Source of the DNA: Heyndrickxia sp050281185 | GTDB lineage: Bacteria; Bacillota; Bacilli; Bacillales; Bacillaceae_C | Length of the DNA stretch: 64,000 nucleotides | Direction of reading: 5' to 3' | Assembly (NCBI RefSeq): GCF_050281185.1 | Contig: NZ_JBNNWS010000004.1 | Location: forward strand, 240,558 to 304,557 | In this document: piece by piece, positions 37,368 to 46,586 of the stretch | Layout of the letters: every line of letters starts with the position of its first letter | How positions within the stretch are numbered: position 1 is the stretch's first letter | The notes under the pieces: model-generated | What the model was told of the DNA's origin: nothing | The model's database searches: none | The model's input: only the letters and a program-made list of their open reading frames with translations | Program-made: the position numbers and the translations under genes

Positions 37368-37410
37368 CGAGGGTGACCCATTAGTGTTAGACACTGGCGG
37401 GTCACCCTCG
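37368..37410 (-). repeat. Long perfect nested hairpin downstream of pbpB
   Basis: A 12-bp perfect stem, CGAGGGTGACCC with its complement, encloses a second 5-bp stem AGTGT/ACACT. It lies 20 bp past the pbpB stop. No T run follows on either strand, so it is not a standard intrinsic terminator. It could be a processing or stability structure, or a small repeat. Confidence 0.7.
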
Positions 37411-37429
37411 TATTTAGAACGCTTTATCA

Positions 37430-39652
37430 TTAATCTTGAGGAGTTCCATCATTCTTTTCATTATTATCTTTCTTCTTTTGCTGTTTTATCGTTTGTTCTG
37501 TAGATTGGAAGTTTACTACAAGGTGGTCGCCAGGCTTAACCGGGGAAGTCGGGCTAATATTTTGCTTTGTTACATAACCCGTTCCGACCATATTAAGCTT
37601 TAATTCTAGTAATTCAGCTACTTTGAGAACATCTCTCTTGGACCAGTTTATCATACTTGGAACAGATGGGTCTCCATTCATTTTAAGCATTATTTTTTCT
37701 CCTTTAAGTAAAGAAGAGCCTGCTTTTGGAAGTTGATCAACGACTTGATCTCCCGCCCCAAGAGTAACAATTTCATATCCATTATTTTTTATGGTGCTTT
37801 TAGCTTCATCTAAGGATTTATTCGATAGATTAGGTACTTTTTCAATCTTTGTTTCTTCCATTTTTGCAGGTTTAATATTTAAGTATTTTAGGCTGTTTTT
37901 CATTACCGGATTAAAGATCATTTTTACTGGGTTTGCACCATTCTCATTTTCTGCTAATTGCGGCTGCTTCACTGCAACATACATAATTAATTTGGGATCA
38001 TCTTTAGGAGCCATCCCTAAAAATGAAAATAGATAATTATCCCAACCTGTCATATAACCAGGTCGATTATCATTTGGTATTTGTGCTGTACCAGTCTTAC
38101 CCGTTACAGAATACCCTTTGATATCATATACCGTTCCAGTACCCTTAGTCACAACTGTTCTTAATAAATCACGTACCTCTTTTGCAGTAGCATCACTGAT
38201 CGGTTTTCCTACGACCTCAGGTTGTGTTATTTCTTCTTTATTATTATTTGGATCAACAACTTTATCTACTACATATGGTTTCATCATTTTTCCACCATTC
38301 GCAATAGCAGTAGCTGCTTGAATCATTTGAATGGGTGTAACCGTTGTTCCTTGGCCAAATGTCGTTGTATATTGTTCTTTAGGCCAGTTATACAAAATTT
38401 TCCCTGCCGATTCATTCGGTAATCCAATATTTGTTGGAACACCAAAATGGAAACGATCTAAATAGGTTCGAAACGTATCTTTACCAATTTTATCTAGCAA
38501 CTTAGCAAAGGCAACATTTGATGATTGCTGCACACCTTTTAAATAAGAAATTGATCCCCATTCTTTATAGTAGAACCAGTCTTTAATTGGAACTGGATCA
38601 TTTTTCACATAAAATGTGCCAGATTGATAATAGTCATTAGGATTAAATACCCCTTGTTGAATAGCAGTTGCTAAAGTGAACATCTTCATCGTTGAACCAG
38701 GTTCAATAGCTGCATCAACAGCTAAATTTTGCCATTCTTTTTCAATTCCTTGTCTTGTCATTGCGTCAAAGGTAGGTCTTTGAGACATTGCAAGAATTTT
38801 CCCTGTTTTTGGATCAGCTACAATAGCTACCATATCTTTAGGGTGATATTTTTTATCTACCTGATCCATAGCGTCTTCCAGGAAAACCCCAATTTTTTTA
38901 TCTAATGTTAAATATATATCTTTCCCATTTTTCGGCTCTGTTACTTTTTTTTGTGAACCAGGAATTAAATAGCTCCATGCATCACCCTCATATTGGATTT
39001 TTCCATTTGTACCTTGAAGTTGCTTATCATAAACTTGTTCGATTCCCATTTTTCCAACCGTATTTGGTTTTTCATCTTCCTTTTGGGCGTAACCAACTAA
39101 ATGCGAGGCGAATGTTCCATTCGGATAAAATCGTTTAGATTCGCGAACAAATTGAATACCTGGAAGTTTTAGTTTTTCAATTTTTTCCTTTGTTTTATAC
39201 GATACATCGGTTCCGGCTTTTCCGAACTCGACTAAAAATCTCTTCGTATCTTTTTTTCCAAGCCTGTCGTTAATAGTTAGCCGTTGATAAATTTCCGATT
39301 CTGACATATCAATGTATTTCGCTAACTGTTCAGCCGTTTTCTGTGGATCTACTACATGTTGGGGATGCTTCGGGTCTACCGTCATATTTTTGCTTAATAT
39401 CGCTTGTAATCGATAAGAAGCAGTATCTTCCGCAATTACTTCTTCATTTCTATCATAAATAGTTCCTCGTTTCGCATCGATTGTATCTTTGCGTAAATGC
39501 TGTTTTTCTGCTAATTCCGCTAGCGTATTTCCTTGGACCTCACCAGTGACCTGAATAGTTAAAATACGGACAACTAAGACAAAAAAGAGCAGACCGAATA
39601 TTAGAAATAATATCGCTGCTCCTATGTTCATGCTCAATTTGTTTCTTTTCAT
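37430..39652 (-). CDS. pbpB: Penicillin-binding protein 2B, septal transpeptidase
   Basis: This 740-residue class B enzyme is essential for septum synthesis. It has a membrane anchor near residues 10-32, STMK at 320-323, SSN near 380, KTGTAQ near 520, and two C-terminal PASTA repeats (VPNLSNKSLDEAKSTI, then VPSMINWSKRDVLKVAELL). The start overlaps the ftsL stop (AATGA), implying coupling. In the paralogue SpoVD only one PASTA repeat is present. Confidence 0.96.
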   Translation of the reverse strand: MKRNKLSMNIGAAILFLIFGLLFFVLVVRILTIQVTGEVQGNTLAELAEKQHLRKDTIDAKRGTIYDRNEEVIAEDTASYRLQAILSKNMTVDPKHPQHVVDPQKTAEQLAKYIDMSESEIYQRLTINDRLGKKDTKRFLVEFGKAGTDVSYKTKEKIEKLKLPGIQFVRESKRFYPNGTFASHLVGYAQKEDEKPNTVGKMGIEQVYDKQLQGTNGKIQYEGDAWSYLIPGSQKKVTEPKNGKDIYLTLDKKIGVFLEDAMDQVDKKYHPKDMVAIVADPKTGKILAMSQRPTFDAMTRQGIEKEWQNLAVDAAIEPGSTMKMFTLATAIQQGVFNPNDYYQSGTFYVKNDPVPIKDWFYYKEWGSISYLKGVQQSSNVAFAKLLDKIGKDTFRTYLDRFHFGVPTNIGLPNESAGKILYNWPKEQYTTTFGQGTTVTPIQMIQAATAIANGGKMMKPYVVDKVVDPNNNKEEITQPEVVGKPISDATAKEVRDLLRTVVTKGTGTVYDIKGYSVTGKTGTAQIPNDNRPGYMTGWDNYLFSFLGMAPKDDPKLIMYVAVKQPQLAENENGANPVKMIFNPVMKNSLKYLNIKPAKMEETKIEKVPNLSNKSLDEAKSTIKNNGYEIVTLGAGDQVVDQLPKAGSSLLKGEKIMLKMNGDPSVPSMINWSKRDVLKVAELLELKLNMVGTGYVTKQNISPTSPVKPGDHLVVNFQSTEQTIKQQKKKDNNEKNDGTPQD

Positions 39653-40011
39653 TTTTCATAAACACCTTTAACATTATTATCGTTCATTTTTAGCCCTAGT
39701 TCCTTTGCTATTTTCTTAATCCGATCATATCTGCTTAAATCACTTACTTGCATTTCTAAATCAGCATTTACTTTTTTCTTATCTTGTATGGAGGATTCCA
39801 ATTTTTGAATATCCTTATTTACTTGATAAACAGCAGCTTGGGTGGAAATAACTTTAATCGCCATAAAACAAACAAATGCGATTGCCAATCCAGCTAAAAG
39901 CTTTTCTCCCAGTGTAATTTGACTCCGTTTATGTACCGTTCTAGCTTGTTTTTCAATATTCGTTTTCGGTTGTATATAAGGTTGTTGTTGCTTTCTAGCT
40001 AAATTACTCAA
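39649..40011 (-). CDS. ftsL: Cell-division protein FtsL
   Basis: This is a short bitopic septal protein with a basic cytoplasmic part, a membrane span (LAGLAIAFVCFMAIKVI) and an extracellular coiled coil containing regular leucines. It partners DivIC and DivIB. An ATG at 40026 lies inside the GGAGG ribosome site. TTG at 40011, eight bases after GGAGG, restores the MSNLA N-terminus found in B. subtilis FtsL, so TTG is chosen (120 residues). Confidence 0.9.
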   Translation of the reverse strand: MSNLARKQQQPYIQPKTNIEKQARTVHKRSQITLGEKLLAGLAIAFVCFMAIKVISTQAAVYQVNKDIQKLESSIQDKKKVNADLEMQVSDLSRYDRIKKIAKELGLKMNDNNVKGVYEK

Positions 40012-40028
40012 GTTGTCTTCCTCCATTT

Positions 40029-40967
40029 CTATAATCTAATTTTTTCAGCAATTCTAAGCTTGGCTGAACGCGCACGGTTATTTTCTTGAAGCTCTGATTC
40101 ACTCGGTACAATCGGTTTTTTTGTAATTATTTTTAGTTTAGGTGTATATTCCTCTGGAACAACAGGCAAACCTGGTGGTAATTCTGGACCTTGGCTAACT
40201 TCTTTGTAAATTGCCTTACAAATACGATCCTCTAGTGAGTGGAACGTAATTACACTTATTCTTCCACTTGGTTTTAGTAATTCTATAGCGTCTTTAAGAG
40301 AATCTTCAAAAACACCTAATTCATCGTTAACTGCAATTCTTATCGCTTGGAAAATCCTTTTAGCAGGGTGACCACCTTTTCGTCGAGCAGGTGCTGGAAT
40401 ACCTTCTTTAATCAATTCAACCAGCTCACCAGTAGTTTTTATTGGTGCCTTTTCCCTTGCAGCTTCAATTTTCCTTGCAATTTGTTTTGAAAATTTTTCT
40501 TCACCATACTTAAAGAAAATACGAACTAAATCTTCATATGACCACTCATTAATGACTTCAAAAGCGGAAATTTCACCTTGTAGATCCATACGCATATCCA
40601 ACGGGGCATCATTATGATAACTAAATCCACGTTCAGGAGTATCCAGCTGTGGCGAAGAAACACCAAGATCATATAATATCCCATCAACTTTTTCGACGCC
40701 TATACGATTTAGTTCTTCTTTTATATATCGAAAATTACTTTTAATATAAACAACTTGATTCTCATATTGTTTGAGCTTTTCTTTTGCATGTGCAATGGCA
40801 GTTTCATCCTGATCAAATGCGAATAACTTCCCTTTAGATGATAATTGCGAGAGTAAATACATACTATGGCCTGCACCGCCAAGTGTGCAATCTACGTATA
40901 CTCCATCTGGTTTAATATTTAATCCGTCGACTGTTTCTTTTAATAACACAGTAGTATGTTTAAACAT
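40029..40967 (-). CDS. rsmH: 16S rRNA (cytosine-1402 N4) methyltransferase RsmH (MraW)
   Basis: This 312-residue SAM-dependent enzyme has the SAM motif VDCTLGGAGHSMYLL near residue 25, LYDLGVSSPQLD near 99, and the C-terminal ITFHSLEDRICK. It methylates C1402 of 16S rRNA. It follows mraZ by 58 bp. Confidence 0.97.
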   Translation of the reverse strand: MFKHTTVLLKETVDGLNIKPDGVYVDCTLGGAGHSMYLLSQLSSKGKLFAFDQDETAIAHAKEKLKQYENQVVYIKSNFRYIKEELNRIGVEKVDGILYDLGVSSPQLDTPERGFSYHNDAPLDMRMDLQGEISAFEVINEWSYEDLVRIFFKYGEEKFSKQIARKIEAAREKAPIKTTGELVELIKEGIPAPARRKGGHPAKRIFQAIRIAVNDELGVFEDSLKDAIELLKPSGRISVITFHSLEDRICKAIYKEVSQGPELPPGLPVVPEEYTPKLKIITKKPIVPSESELQENNRARSAKLRIAEKIRL

Positions 40968-41025
40968 GTTGAAATCACCTTTCTAAACGAATATGAAATA
41001 GAGTATTTTTAGTGGTTTTGAAAAG

Positions 41026-41457
41026 TTAAATATCAAAGCCAATCATGTTTTCTGCAATTTCTGCAAATGATTCTTCTGACTCTTCAAAGTAGTCTCCCCA
41101 TAAATCTTTACTCCAAATCTCAATTCGATTAGAAACTCCTAAAACAATACATTCTTTTTGTAATTGTGCGTAACTGACGAGTGGAGAAGGAATATTAATC
41201 CTTCCTTGTTTATCAAATTCACTTTCGGAGGCACCTGAAAAGAAAAAACGGGTAAATGCACGTGCATCTTTTTTTGTTAATGGGAGGGCTTTTAATTTTT
41301 CTTCGACTTGTTTCCATTCTTCAAGCGGGTAACCAAATAAACATTTATCTAAGCCTCTCGTAATGACAAATGTATCACCGAGAAGTTCTCGAAACTTTGC
41401 TGGGATAATTAAGCGTCCCTTTGCATCAATGTTATGTTGGTATTCCCCCATGAACAT
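41026..41457 (-). CDS. mraZ: MraZ, transcriptional regulator of the dcw cluster
   Basis: This 143-residue protein has two AbrB-like MraZ domains: MFMGEYQHNIDAKGRLIIPAKFRE at the N-terminus and FDKQGRINIPSPLVSYA in the second half. It binds direct repeats before its own gene and represses the dcw operon. The frame is open five codons further upstream; the ATG at 41457 gives the conserved N-terminus and follows GGGGG. A row of three box-like repeats lies immediately upstream. Confidence 0.95.
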   Translation of the reverse strand: MFMGEYQHNIDAKGRLIIPAKFRELLGDTFVITRGLDKCLFGYPLEEWKQVEEKLKALPLTKKDARAFTRFFFSGASESEFDKQGRINIPSPLVSYAQLQKECIVLGVSNRIEIWSKDLWGDYFEESEESFAEIAENMIGFDI

Positions 41458-41489
41458 AGTACAAGCCCCCACTTTCTATAAATAATGTA

Positions 41490-41513
41490 CCACATTCCCC
41501 CACCATTCACCAC
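41490..41513 (-). promoter_or_regulatory. Candidate MraZ operator: three GTGG boxes with 10-bp period
   Basis: On the minus strand GTGG occurs exactly every 10 bp (starting at 41513, 41503 and 41493), in GTGGTGAATG, GTGGGGGAAT and GTGGTACATT. MraZ proteins are known to bind short G-rich direct repeats with 10-bp spacing upstream of mraZ. A -10-like TATAGA follows about 12 bp later. Confidence 0.7.
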
Positions 41514-41687
41514 CTCTTTTTAAATATTTTCTACACAGACTAAAAATACCTTTATTATTTTAAAAATTCATAGTAAAACCTCTATGGTATGCGATTTAAC
41601 TAGTTAACTATTTAAAGAAATCAATTCACCTATACATCACAACCCAACATTTACCATAATAACCAATAAAAAGTCCCAGATCGAAAT

Positions 41688-41860
41688 GCGTAAGCGCCGC
41701 AGCTCTAGCGTATGGATTTCGTAGTCTTCGACTGAGATAAAGGAAACACGGTGAGGAGTTCACTAGCTAGTAAAATTGGCACTTCAATTTTCACCTGATG
41801 TTGACTTATCGTAGGGAGGAGACAGAGAAATCCGCTAGCCGATAGGCGCTGGAGCTAGAC
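41688..41860 (+). repeat. Intergenic repeat, family C copy 2
   Basis: It has the same order of blocks as the element at 29236 read on the other strand: GGATTTCGTAGTCTTCGACT, GAGATAAAGGAAACACGG, GATGTTGACTTATCGTAGGG, and GCTAGCCGATAGGCGCTGGA. About 30 extra bases sit in its middle. It fills most of the mraZ-bshC gap. The stretch 41581-41640 beside it is AT-rich with only a vague similarity to repeat A. Confidence 0.85.
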
Positions 41861-41890
41861 AAAAAAAAGACTAGCTTTAAAAGCTAGCCT
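41861..41890 (-). terminator. Intrinsic terminator after bshC
   Basis: GGCTAGCTTTTAAAGCTAGTC followed by eight T on the minus strand; it overlaps the bshC stop codon by two bases. Confidence 0.85.
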
Positions 41891-43505
41891 AAATCCGAAT
41901 TAGTTTATGTGTTCCATCAAACGAGTAAGTCAATTCCATTAACTGACCAATAAAATCTTCACCATATTTATTTACAAAGTAGAATATGTTCCAAATTCTT
42001 TCCTGTGGTGCATTATTTGGCCTTAAAAAACGCTCGGTTCGATTCATTTTTTCGAGCATAGTATCATGTTTTTGCTGAGTCATTTGATCTGTTTTTCTTT
42101 GCAAAAATTCCAGTTGATTTTGATGGAATGATAAGTTTTTTTCAACAATTGGTAATAAACCATTATCAGCAATTTCTAGTATTTGATGATATTGACTTTC
42201 TAAAAATACTATTGTGTCATTTATCAATTTTTCTATATTTTTATCTTTTATCGAATCCCAATATTTATGTTTTTCCTGCTCTAAGCCTAGGCGAATAACC
42301 TTTTCTGCAGATATGTTTAAATCCTTCAAATCTGAATCAATAAATCGATCGACAAAGCTTATATTTAACCTTGGAACGATTGGAGGCATTAAAAATCCAA
42401 GCTTTTCAAAAGCAATTTTCAACTCTCCCCAATAAGCAATTTCACCTGGTCCAGCAATAAATGCTAATGTTGGAAAAAGCCATTCCTGCATAATGGGTCT
42501 GGTCACCACATTATTACTAAAAGCAGTTGGTTTTGTTTCTAATAAAGCCAGTAACTCTTCTTTTGTAAAGAAAACTTCCCCACTTTTCCCTATAAATCCA
42601 TTTTTATCAGAATTAAATTCCAATAAAATTCTTTCTTTTCCATCATAATAAAACAAATTCACTGCCTGTTGACTTAAATCTATCGTGTTAGAAAAATCAT
42701 GATGATTGATTTGTTTTTGCTGCAAAAGAACAGAATCAGTAATTAGTTGTTGATTTTCAATGATTTTCTGAAAGAAAGGTTTTTCTAATTCACGTAGTTT
42801 TTCATATGCTGAATCTATTACTAATAAACCATATTTCTTAAACATGTCTATAACGATATAAGTAAAAAAATCAACTAAAGAATTAGATTGTTCTAATGCA
42901 GTCTCTAAAGAATGGATAATCCTGTTTGTTTCTGAGGTTTCTCCAAGATATTCAAACACCTTTTTTACCCATTTCCTCATATGATCCTTATCAAATTCGA
43001 TATCGGATATCATTTTCTTTTCGACAGGTCCTTCGGCATAACTAATTTTCTTCAAAGATCGATTACTTTCTACAAAAATATGATTAATTTCTAAATAATC
43101 ATGATCCTCTCCCGCTACCCAAAAAATAGGAATGACTGGTTTTTTCAGCTTTTCTTCTTGTTCACGAGCAAGATGAATGATGGAAATAATTTTATGTATC
43201 GTATATAAAGGACCTGTTAATAATCCTGCTTGTTGACCACCAATGACAACGGTAGAATCCTCTTGTTTCAATTTATTTAATGATTGCTTTATTTCCTCAG
43301 AACTTGGGAAACGCTCCATATATTGTTTAATACAGCTAACAAGCTCTTCTCTTGCAAATTCCCTTTTATGTAAATCTTCTAATCTTTTCTCAAAGACCGT
43401 TGATGTTAAGTCATAATGAAAAAAATCCTTTACAGGCTGTTTTTGTTCTATATACAGTGAAGCGAAGCGATTTGTTGCTGGAATCATGATATTTTCCAGT
43501 TCCAT
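41889..43505 (-). CDS. bshC: BshC, bacillithiol biosynthesis cysteine-adding enzyme
   Basis: This protein of about 538 residues matches YllA of B. subtilis in length and motifs. VVIGGQQAGLLTGPLYTIHK lies near residue 90, VPIFWVAGEDHDYLEINH near 130, and a coiled coil follows from about 430. BshC joins cysteine to glucosaminyl malate in the last step of bacillithiol synthesis. The frame opens 17 codons further upstream; the ATG at 43505 has AAAGGAAG and the conserved N-terminus MELENIMIPATNRF. Confidence 0.95.
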   Translation of the reverse strand: MELENIMIPATNRFASLYIEQKQPVKDFFHYDLTSTVFEKRLEDLHKREFAREELVSCIKQYMERFPSSEEIKQSLNKLKQEDSTVVIGGQQAGLLTGPLYTIHKIISIIHLAREQEEKLKKPVIPIFWVAGEDHDYLEINHIFVESNRSLKKISYAEGPVEKKMISDIEFDKDHMRKWVKKVFEYLGETSETNRIIHSLETALEQSNSLVDFFTYIVIDMFKKYGLLVIDSAYEKLRELEKPFFQKIIENQQLITDSVLLQQKQINHHDFSNTIDLSQQAVNLFYYDGKERILLEFNSDKNGFIGKSGEVFFTKEELLALLETKPTAFSNNVVTRPIMQEWLFPTLAFIAGPGEIAYWGELKIAFEKLGFLMPPIVPRLNISFVDRFIDSDLKDLNISAEKVIRLGLEQEKHKYWDSIKDKNIEKLINDTIVFLESQYHQILEIADNGLLPIVEKNLSFHQNQLEFLQRKTDQMTQQKHDTMLEKMNRTERFLRPNNAPQERIWNIFYFVNKYGEDFIGQLMELTYSFDGTHKLIRI

Positions 43506-43648
43506 AAGGTAATTCTTCCTTTCTCGTAGCAAAAATTTGCATATAAAATTTCCCACACATCGTTACATTCTTCAAAGAGTATATCATCATTATAGGGGAA
43601 AATAAAAAAACTTGCTCTTAGATGTTGTTCAAAAAGAAGGACCAAAGA

Positions 43649-44044
43649 CTATCCACCCATTAAAGCTTCGACAACACGTGAAGTTAATCCATATATTAGC
43701 AAAATAATATATGCTGTGAAAAACAGTAAAAAATTCAAGCGCCAATACCCGCGAAATAATCGTGAATAATCAATCTCATCGCGTAAGTATCGATAAACGA
43801 TAACAAAAGTTAATGCAACTAATAACATGATTAGGAAAATCAACCAAAGAAATGATTGACCCCATATTGCTTTGATAAAAAAATAAACAGAAATTATTAG
43901 TAAGAAAGTGGTTATATCAATTGATAGTGAAACCGCTTTTCGATGATTTTTCGTTACTTGTTTAACGAGTATAAATGAAAGGAAATAGCCGAGAAAAGGA
44001 ATTATTAAAAATATTGCAATAAATGAAGATAAAAAAGTACTCAA
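43649..44044 (-). CDS. DUF3397 membrane protein
   Basis: This 131-residue protein has four hydrophobic segments and the DUF3397 pattern HRKAVSLSIDITTFLLI and YLRDEIDYSRLFRGYWRLNFL. The family is restricted to Bacilli and usually lies between panE and bshC; its function is unknown. It starts at TTG immediately after the TAA of the preceding gene, whose last codons supply AAGGAGG. Confidence 0.85.
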   Translation of the reverse strand: MSTFLSSFIAIFLIIPFLGYFLSFILVKQVTKNHRKAVSLSIDITTFLLIISVYFFIKAIWGQSFLWLIFLIMLLVALTFVIVYRYLRDEIDYSRLFRGYWRLNFLLFFTAYIILLIYGLTSRVVEALMGG

Positions 44045-44938
44045 TTACACCCCCCTCCTTTTTTCCATTCCTTTAATCATTTCATAAATTGTATTTGTAA
44101 TCGGTAAGTATACCTTTTTTTCTTTTGCACAATTTAACAAATAGCCAATGATAGCGTCTACCTCTGTTTCTTTTTTATTTTTTATATCTTTTAGCATTGA
44201 AGATTCATTGTTTCCTGTATTTTGACAAATTAGAAGAATATCATTTAAACATTTCTCTTGATCCATTTCTGGAAACAGAACCATTATTTCTTTAAACAAT
44301 TCCAAAAAGATTCGATTGTAATGAGCATTATGAACTAGTTCTCCATTTTTTATTTTTAGGATAGCTGTCAATGGATTAATCATCGCATTTACTAATAGTT
44401 TATTGATAAGAATTTCTTCGTAATTTGGACATACAGTAAATAGAAAATTCTCATGATTTAATTTGAGAATCGGCTCAAGACTATCCAGACTTCCTTTAAA
44501 TGCTGCGATATTTGTTTTACCAATTCCATTGTGTTCAACAGATGTATCATTAATTTTTAACGCACCATGTTCGATAGAACCTATAATTATTGCTTTACTT
44601 TCCAAGTTATTAATCATTGATAGGTGCATCATCCCGTTTTGTAAAAATAAAAGCGGGATTTGTGAATCTATGTTTTTTAAGTCTGGTAAAATATTCTCGA
44701 GATGATATTGTTTAACTGCAATAATAATTAAATTTTGCTGATTCCATTCATTTTTCATATTTGAAGCATATGTAGCAGTATTGAAACTAGAGTGTTGATT
44801 ATGTACGGTGATTCCATTTTGATTAATCTTAATGGCTTGCTCTTTTCTACGTGGAAAAATAGTTACATTGAAATGTTTTCCCAGATATCCCGCAAAAAGT
44901 AAACCAATCGAACCAGCTCCTATAATTCCAATCTTCAT
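44045..44938 (-). CDS. panE: 2-dehydropantoate 2-reductase family protein (YlbQ)
   Basis: This 297-residue NADPH-dependent reductase has the N-terminal dinucleotide loop MKIGIIGAGSIGLLFAGYL. The C-terminal helical domain carries KLLVNAMINPLTAI, with the catalytic lysine at the expected position, and EVDAIIGYLL. It would reduce ketopantoate in pantothenate synthesis. Paralogues of this family are common, so the exact substrate is inferred from synteny with ylbQ. The ATG at 44938 follows GAGGG. Confidence 0.83.
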   Translation of the reverse strand: MKIGIIGAGSIGLLFAGYLGKHFNVTIFPRRKEQAIKINQNGITVHNQHSSFNTATYASNMKNEWNQQNLIIIAVKQYHLENILPDLKNIDSQIPLLFLQNGMMHLSMINNLESKAIIIGSIEHGALKINDTSVEHNGIGKTNIAAFKGSLDSLEPILKLNHENFLFTVCPNYEEILINKLLVNAMINPLTAILKIKNGELVHNAHYNRIFLELFKEIMVLFPEMDQEKCLNDILLICQNTGNNESSMLKDIKNKKETEVDAIIGYLLNCAKEKKVYLPITNTIYEMIKGMEKRRGV

Positions 44939-44978
44939 AAAATCCCTCGTTCACTAATAATAATACTTATATTGTATC

Positions 44979-45018
44979 AAAAAAATGAAAGGACAGACAC
45001 TAATGTATGTCTGTCCCT
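44979..45018 (-). terminator. Intrinsic terminator after the carboxyltransferase gene
   Basis: GGACAGAC and GTCTGTCC pair around a ten-base loop, followed on the minus strand by TTTCATTTTTTTG. Confidence 0.8.
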
Positions 45019-45026
45019 TCGAATTT

Positions 45027-46565
45027 TTATACTGGATAAACAGGATGCTTCCTTTGACTAAATTCTAATTCCTTTGTTTCATATAGATTGAATCGATTGA
45101 TTAATACTTTCCTTAGTTCATTTGGTTCAACCACTTCATCTACAATTAATTCTGAAGCAAGCTTGTAAATATCAATCGTTTCTTGATATTCTTTTTGTTT
45201 TTCTTGGACATAAGCAATTCTTTCTTTCGGATCTTCAATTGCTTGGATTTTATTTGAATACACAGCATTGACGGCAGCTTCCGGACCCATAACCGCTATT
45301 TGAGCAGTTGGTAATGCTATACAGCAATCAGGTTCAAATGCCGGACCTGCCATGGCATACAGCCCCGCACCATATGCTTTTCGCACAATTACTGATATTT
45401 TCGGAACGGTTGCAGAACTCATAGCAGCAATAAGTTTAGCCCCATGTCGTATAATACCTGCTCTTTCAACTTTTGTACCAATCATAAATCCCGGCACATC
45501 AGCTAAGAACAATAACGGGATATGAAAGGCATCACAAAGCTGAATAAATTTTGCCGCTTTGTCGGCTGAATCAACAAATAGAACTCCACCTTTTGCCTTA
45601 GGTTGATTTGCAATGATCCCGACTGCTTTTCCATCAATTCTTGCTAATCCTGTTATAAGCTCAGTTGCAAATAATTTTTTTATTTCAAAAAAACTCCCCT
45701 TATCGATTAAAGCATCAATACATTCATACATATCAAATGGGGCATTTTGATGTTTCGGAATGATCTCTTCCACCGTACGTCCCGGTTTGGGCTCTAAACC
45801 TTCAACTGATTTTGGTCTTTCTTTAAAATTTGCAGGAAAGTAAGATAAATATTTTATTGCTGCTTCAATTCCTTCTTGTTCAGAATTTACGAGCATATCA
45901 CCGCAACCACTAATCGTGCAGTGCATTCGAGCACCGCCCATTTCTTCCAATGATACTTTTTCCCCAATAACCTTTTCTGCCATTCTTGGTGAGCCAAGAT
46001 ACATAGAGGCGTTTTTATCAACCATAATGACTATATCACAAAAAGCTGGTATGTATGCGCCACCTGCAGCAGAAGGGCCAAATAGTAAACATAGTTGAGG
46101 AATCATTCCTGAAAGTTTCACTTGATTATAAAAGATTCTCCCTGCTCCACGTCGATTAGGAAACATCTCTAATTGATCGGTAATTCTAGCTCCTGCTGAA
46201 TCTACCAAATAAAGAAGTGGAACCTTTAATTTTTCTGCTGTTTCTTGAATACGAATAATTTTCTCAACTGTACGAGCACCCCAGGAACCAGCCTTTACAG
46301 TAGAGTCATTTGCCATCACACAAACCGTTTGACCTCCTACCTTACCAATTGCAGTAACAACCCCATCTGCAGGTAAGTCCTCCGCTGTGCAATTAGCAAA
46401 TATTCCGTCTTCTTCATACTCACCATGATCAAACAAAAGCTCTAGACGATCTCTTACAAATAGCTTATTTTGCAATTTCAGCTTTTCATGATACTTTTCT
46501 GGTCCCCCTCTTTTTATCCGCTCTTTTCTCACCTTTAATGTTTGCTCAGTATTGAATACAACCAT
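45027..46565 (-). CDS. Acyl-CoA carboxylase carboxyltransferase subunit (PccB/YngE family)
   Basis: This 512-residue fused two-domain carboxyltransferase has two crotonase-like halves with the oxyanion motifs GPSAAGGAYIPAF near residue 165 and RKAYGAGLYAMAGPAF near 390. The family includes propionyl-CoA, methylcrotonyl-CoA and acetyl-CoA carboxylases; the residues seen do not settle the acyl substrate. It is the last gene of a three-gene set with a 70-residue biotin carrier and a biotin carboxylase. The ATG follows GGAGGGG. Confidence 0.88.
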   Translation of the reverse strand: MVVFNTEQTLKVRKERIKRGGPEKYHEKLKLQNKLFVRDRLELLFDHGEYEEDGIFANCTAEDLPADGVVTAIGKVGGQTVCVMANDSTVKAGSWGARTVEKIIRIQETAEKLKVPLLYLVDSAGARITDQLEMFPNRRGAGRIFYNQVKLSGMIPQLCLLFGPSAAGGAYIPAFCDIVIMVDKNASMYLGSPRMAEKVIGEKVSLEEMGGARMHCTISGCGDMLVNSEQEGIEAAIKYLSYFPANFKERPKSVEGLEPKPGRTVEEIIPKHQNAPFDMYECIDALIDKGSFFEIKKLFATELITGLARIDGKAVGIIANQPKAKGGVLFVDSADKAAKFIQLCDAFHIPLLFLADVPGFMIGTKVERAGIIRHGAKLIAAMSSATVPKISVIVRKAYGAGLYAMAGPAFEPDCCIALPTAQIAVMGPEAAVNAVYSNKIQAIEDPKERIAYVQEKQKEYQETIDIYKLASELIVDEVVEPNELRKVLINRFNLYETKELEFSQRKHPVYPV

Positions 46566-46586
46566 TGATCTCCCCTCCTTTTTGTT

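Noticed and set aside
41581..41640. Possible fourth copy of repeat family A
   Set aside because: CCTCTATGGTATGCG resembles one arm, but the complementary arm, loop and terminal repeats are absent; too weak to call.
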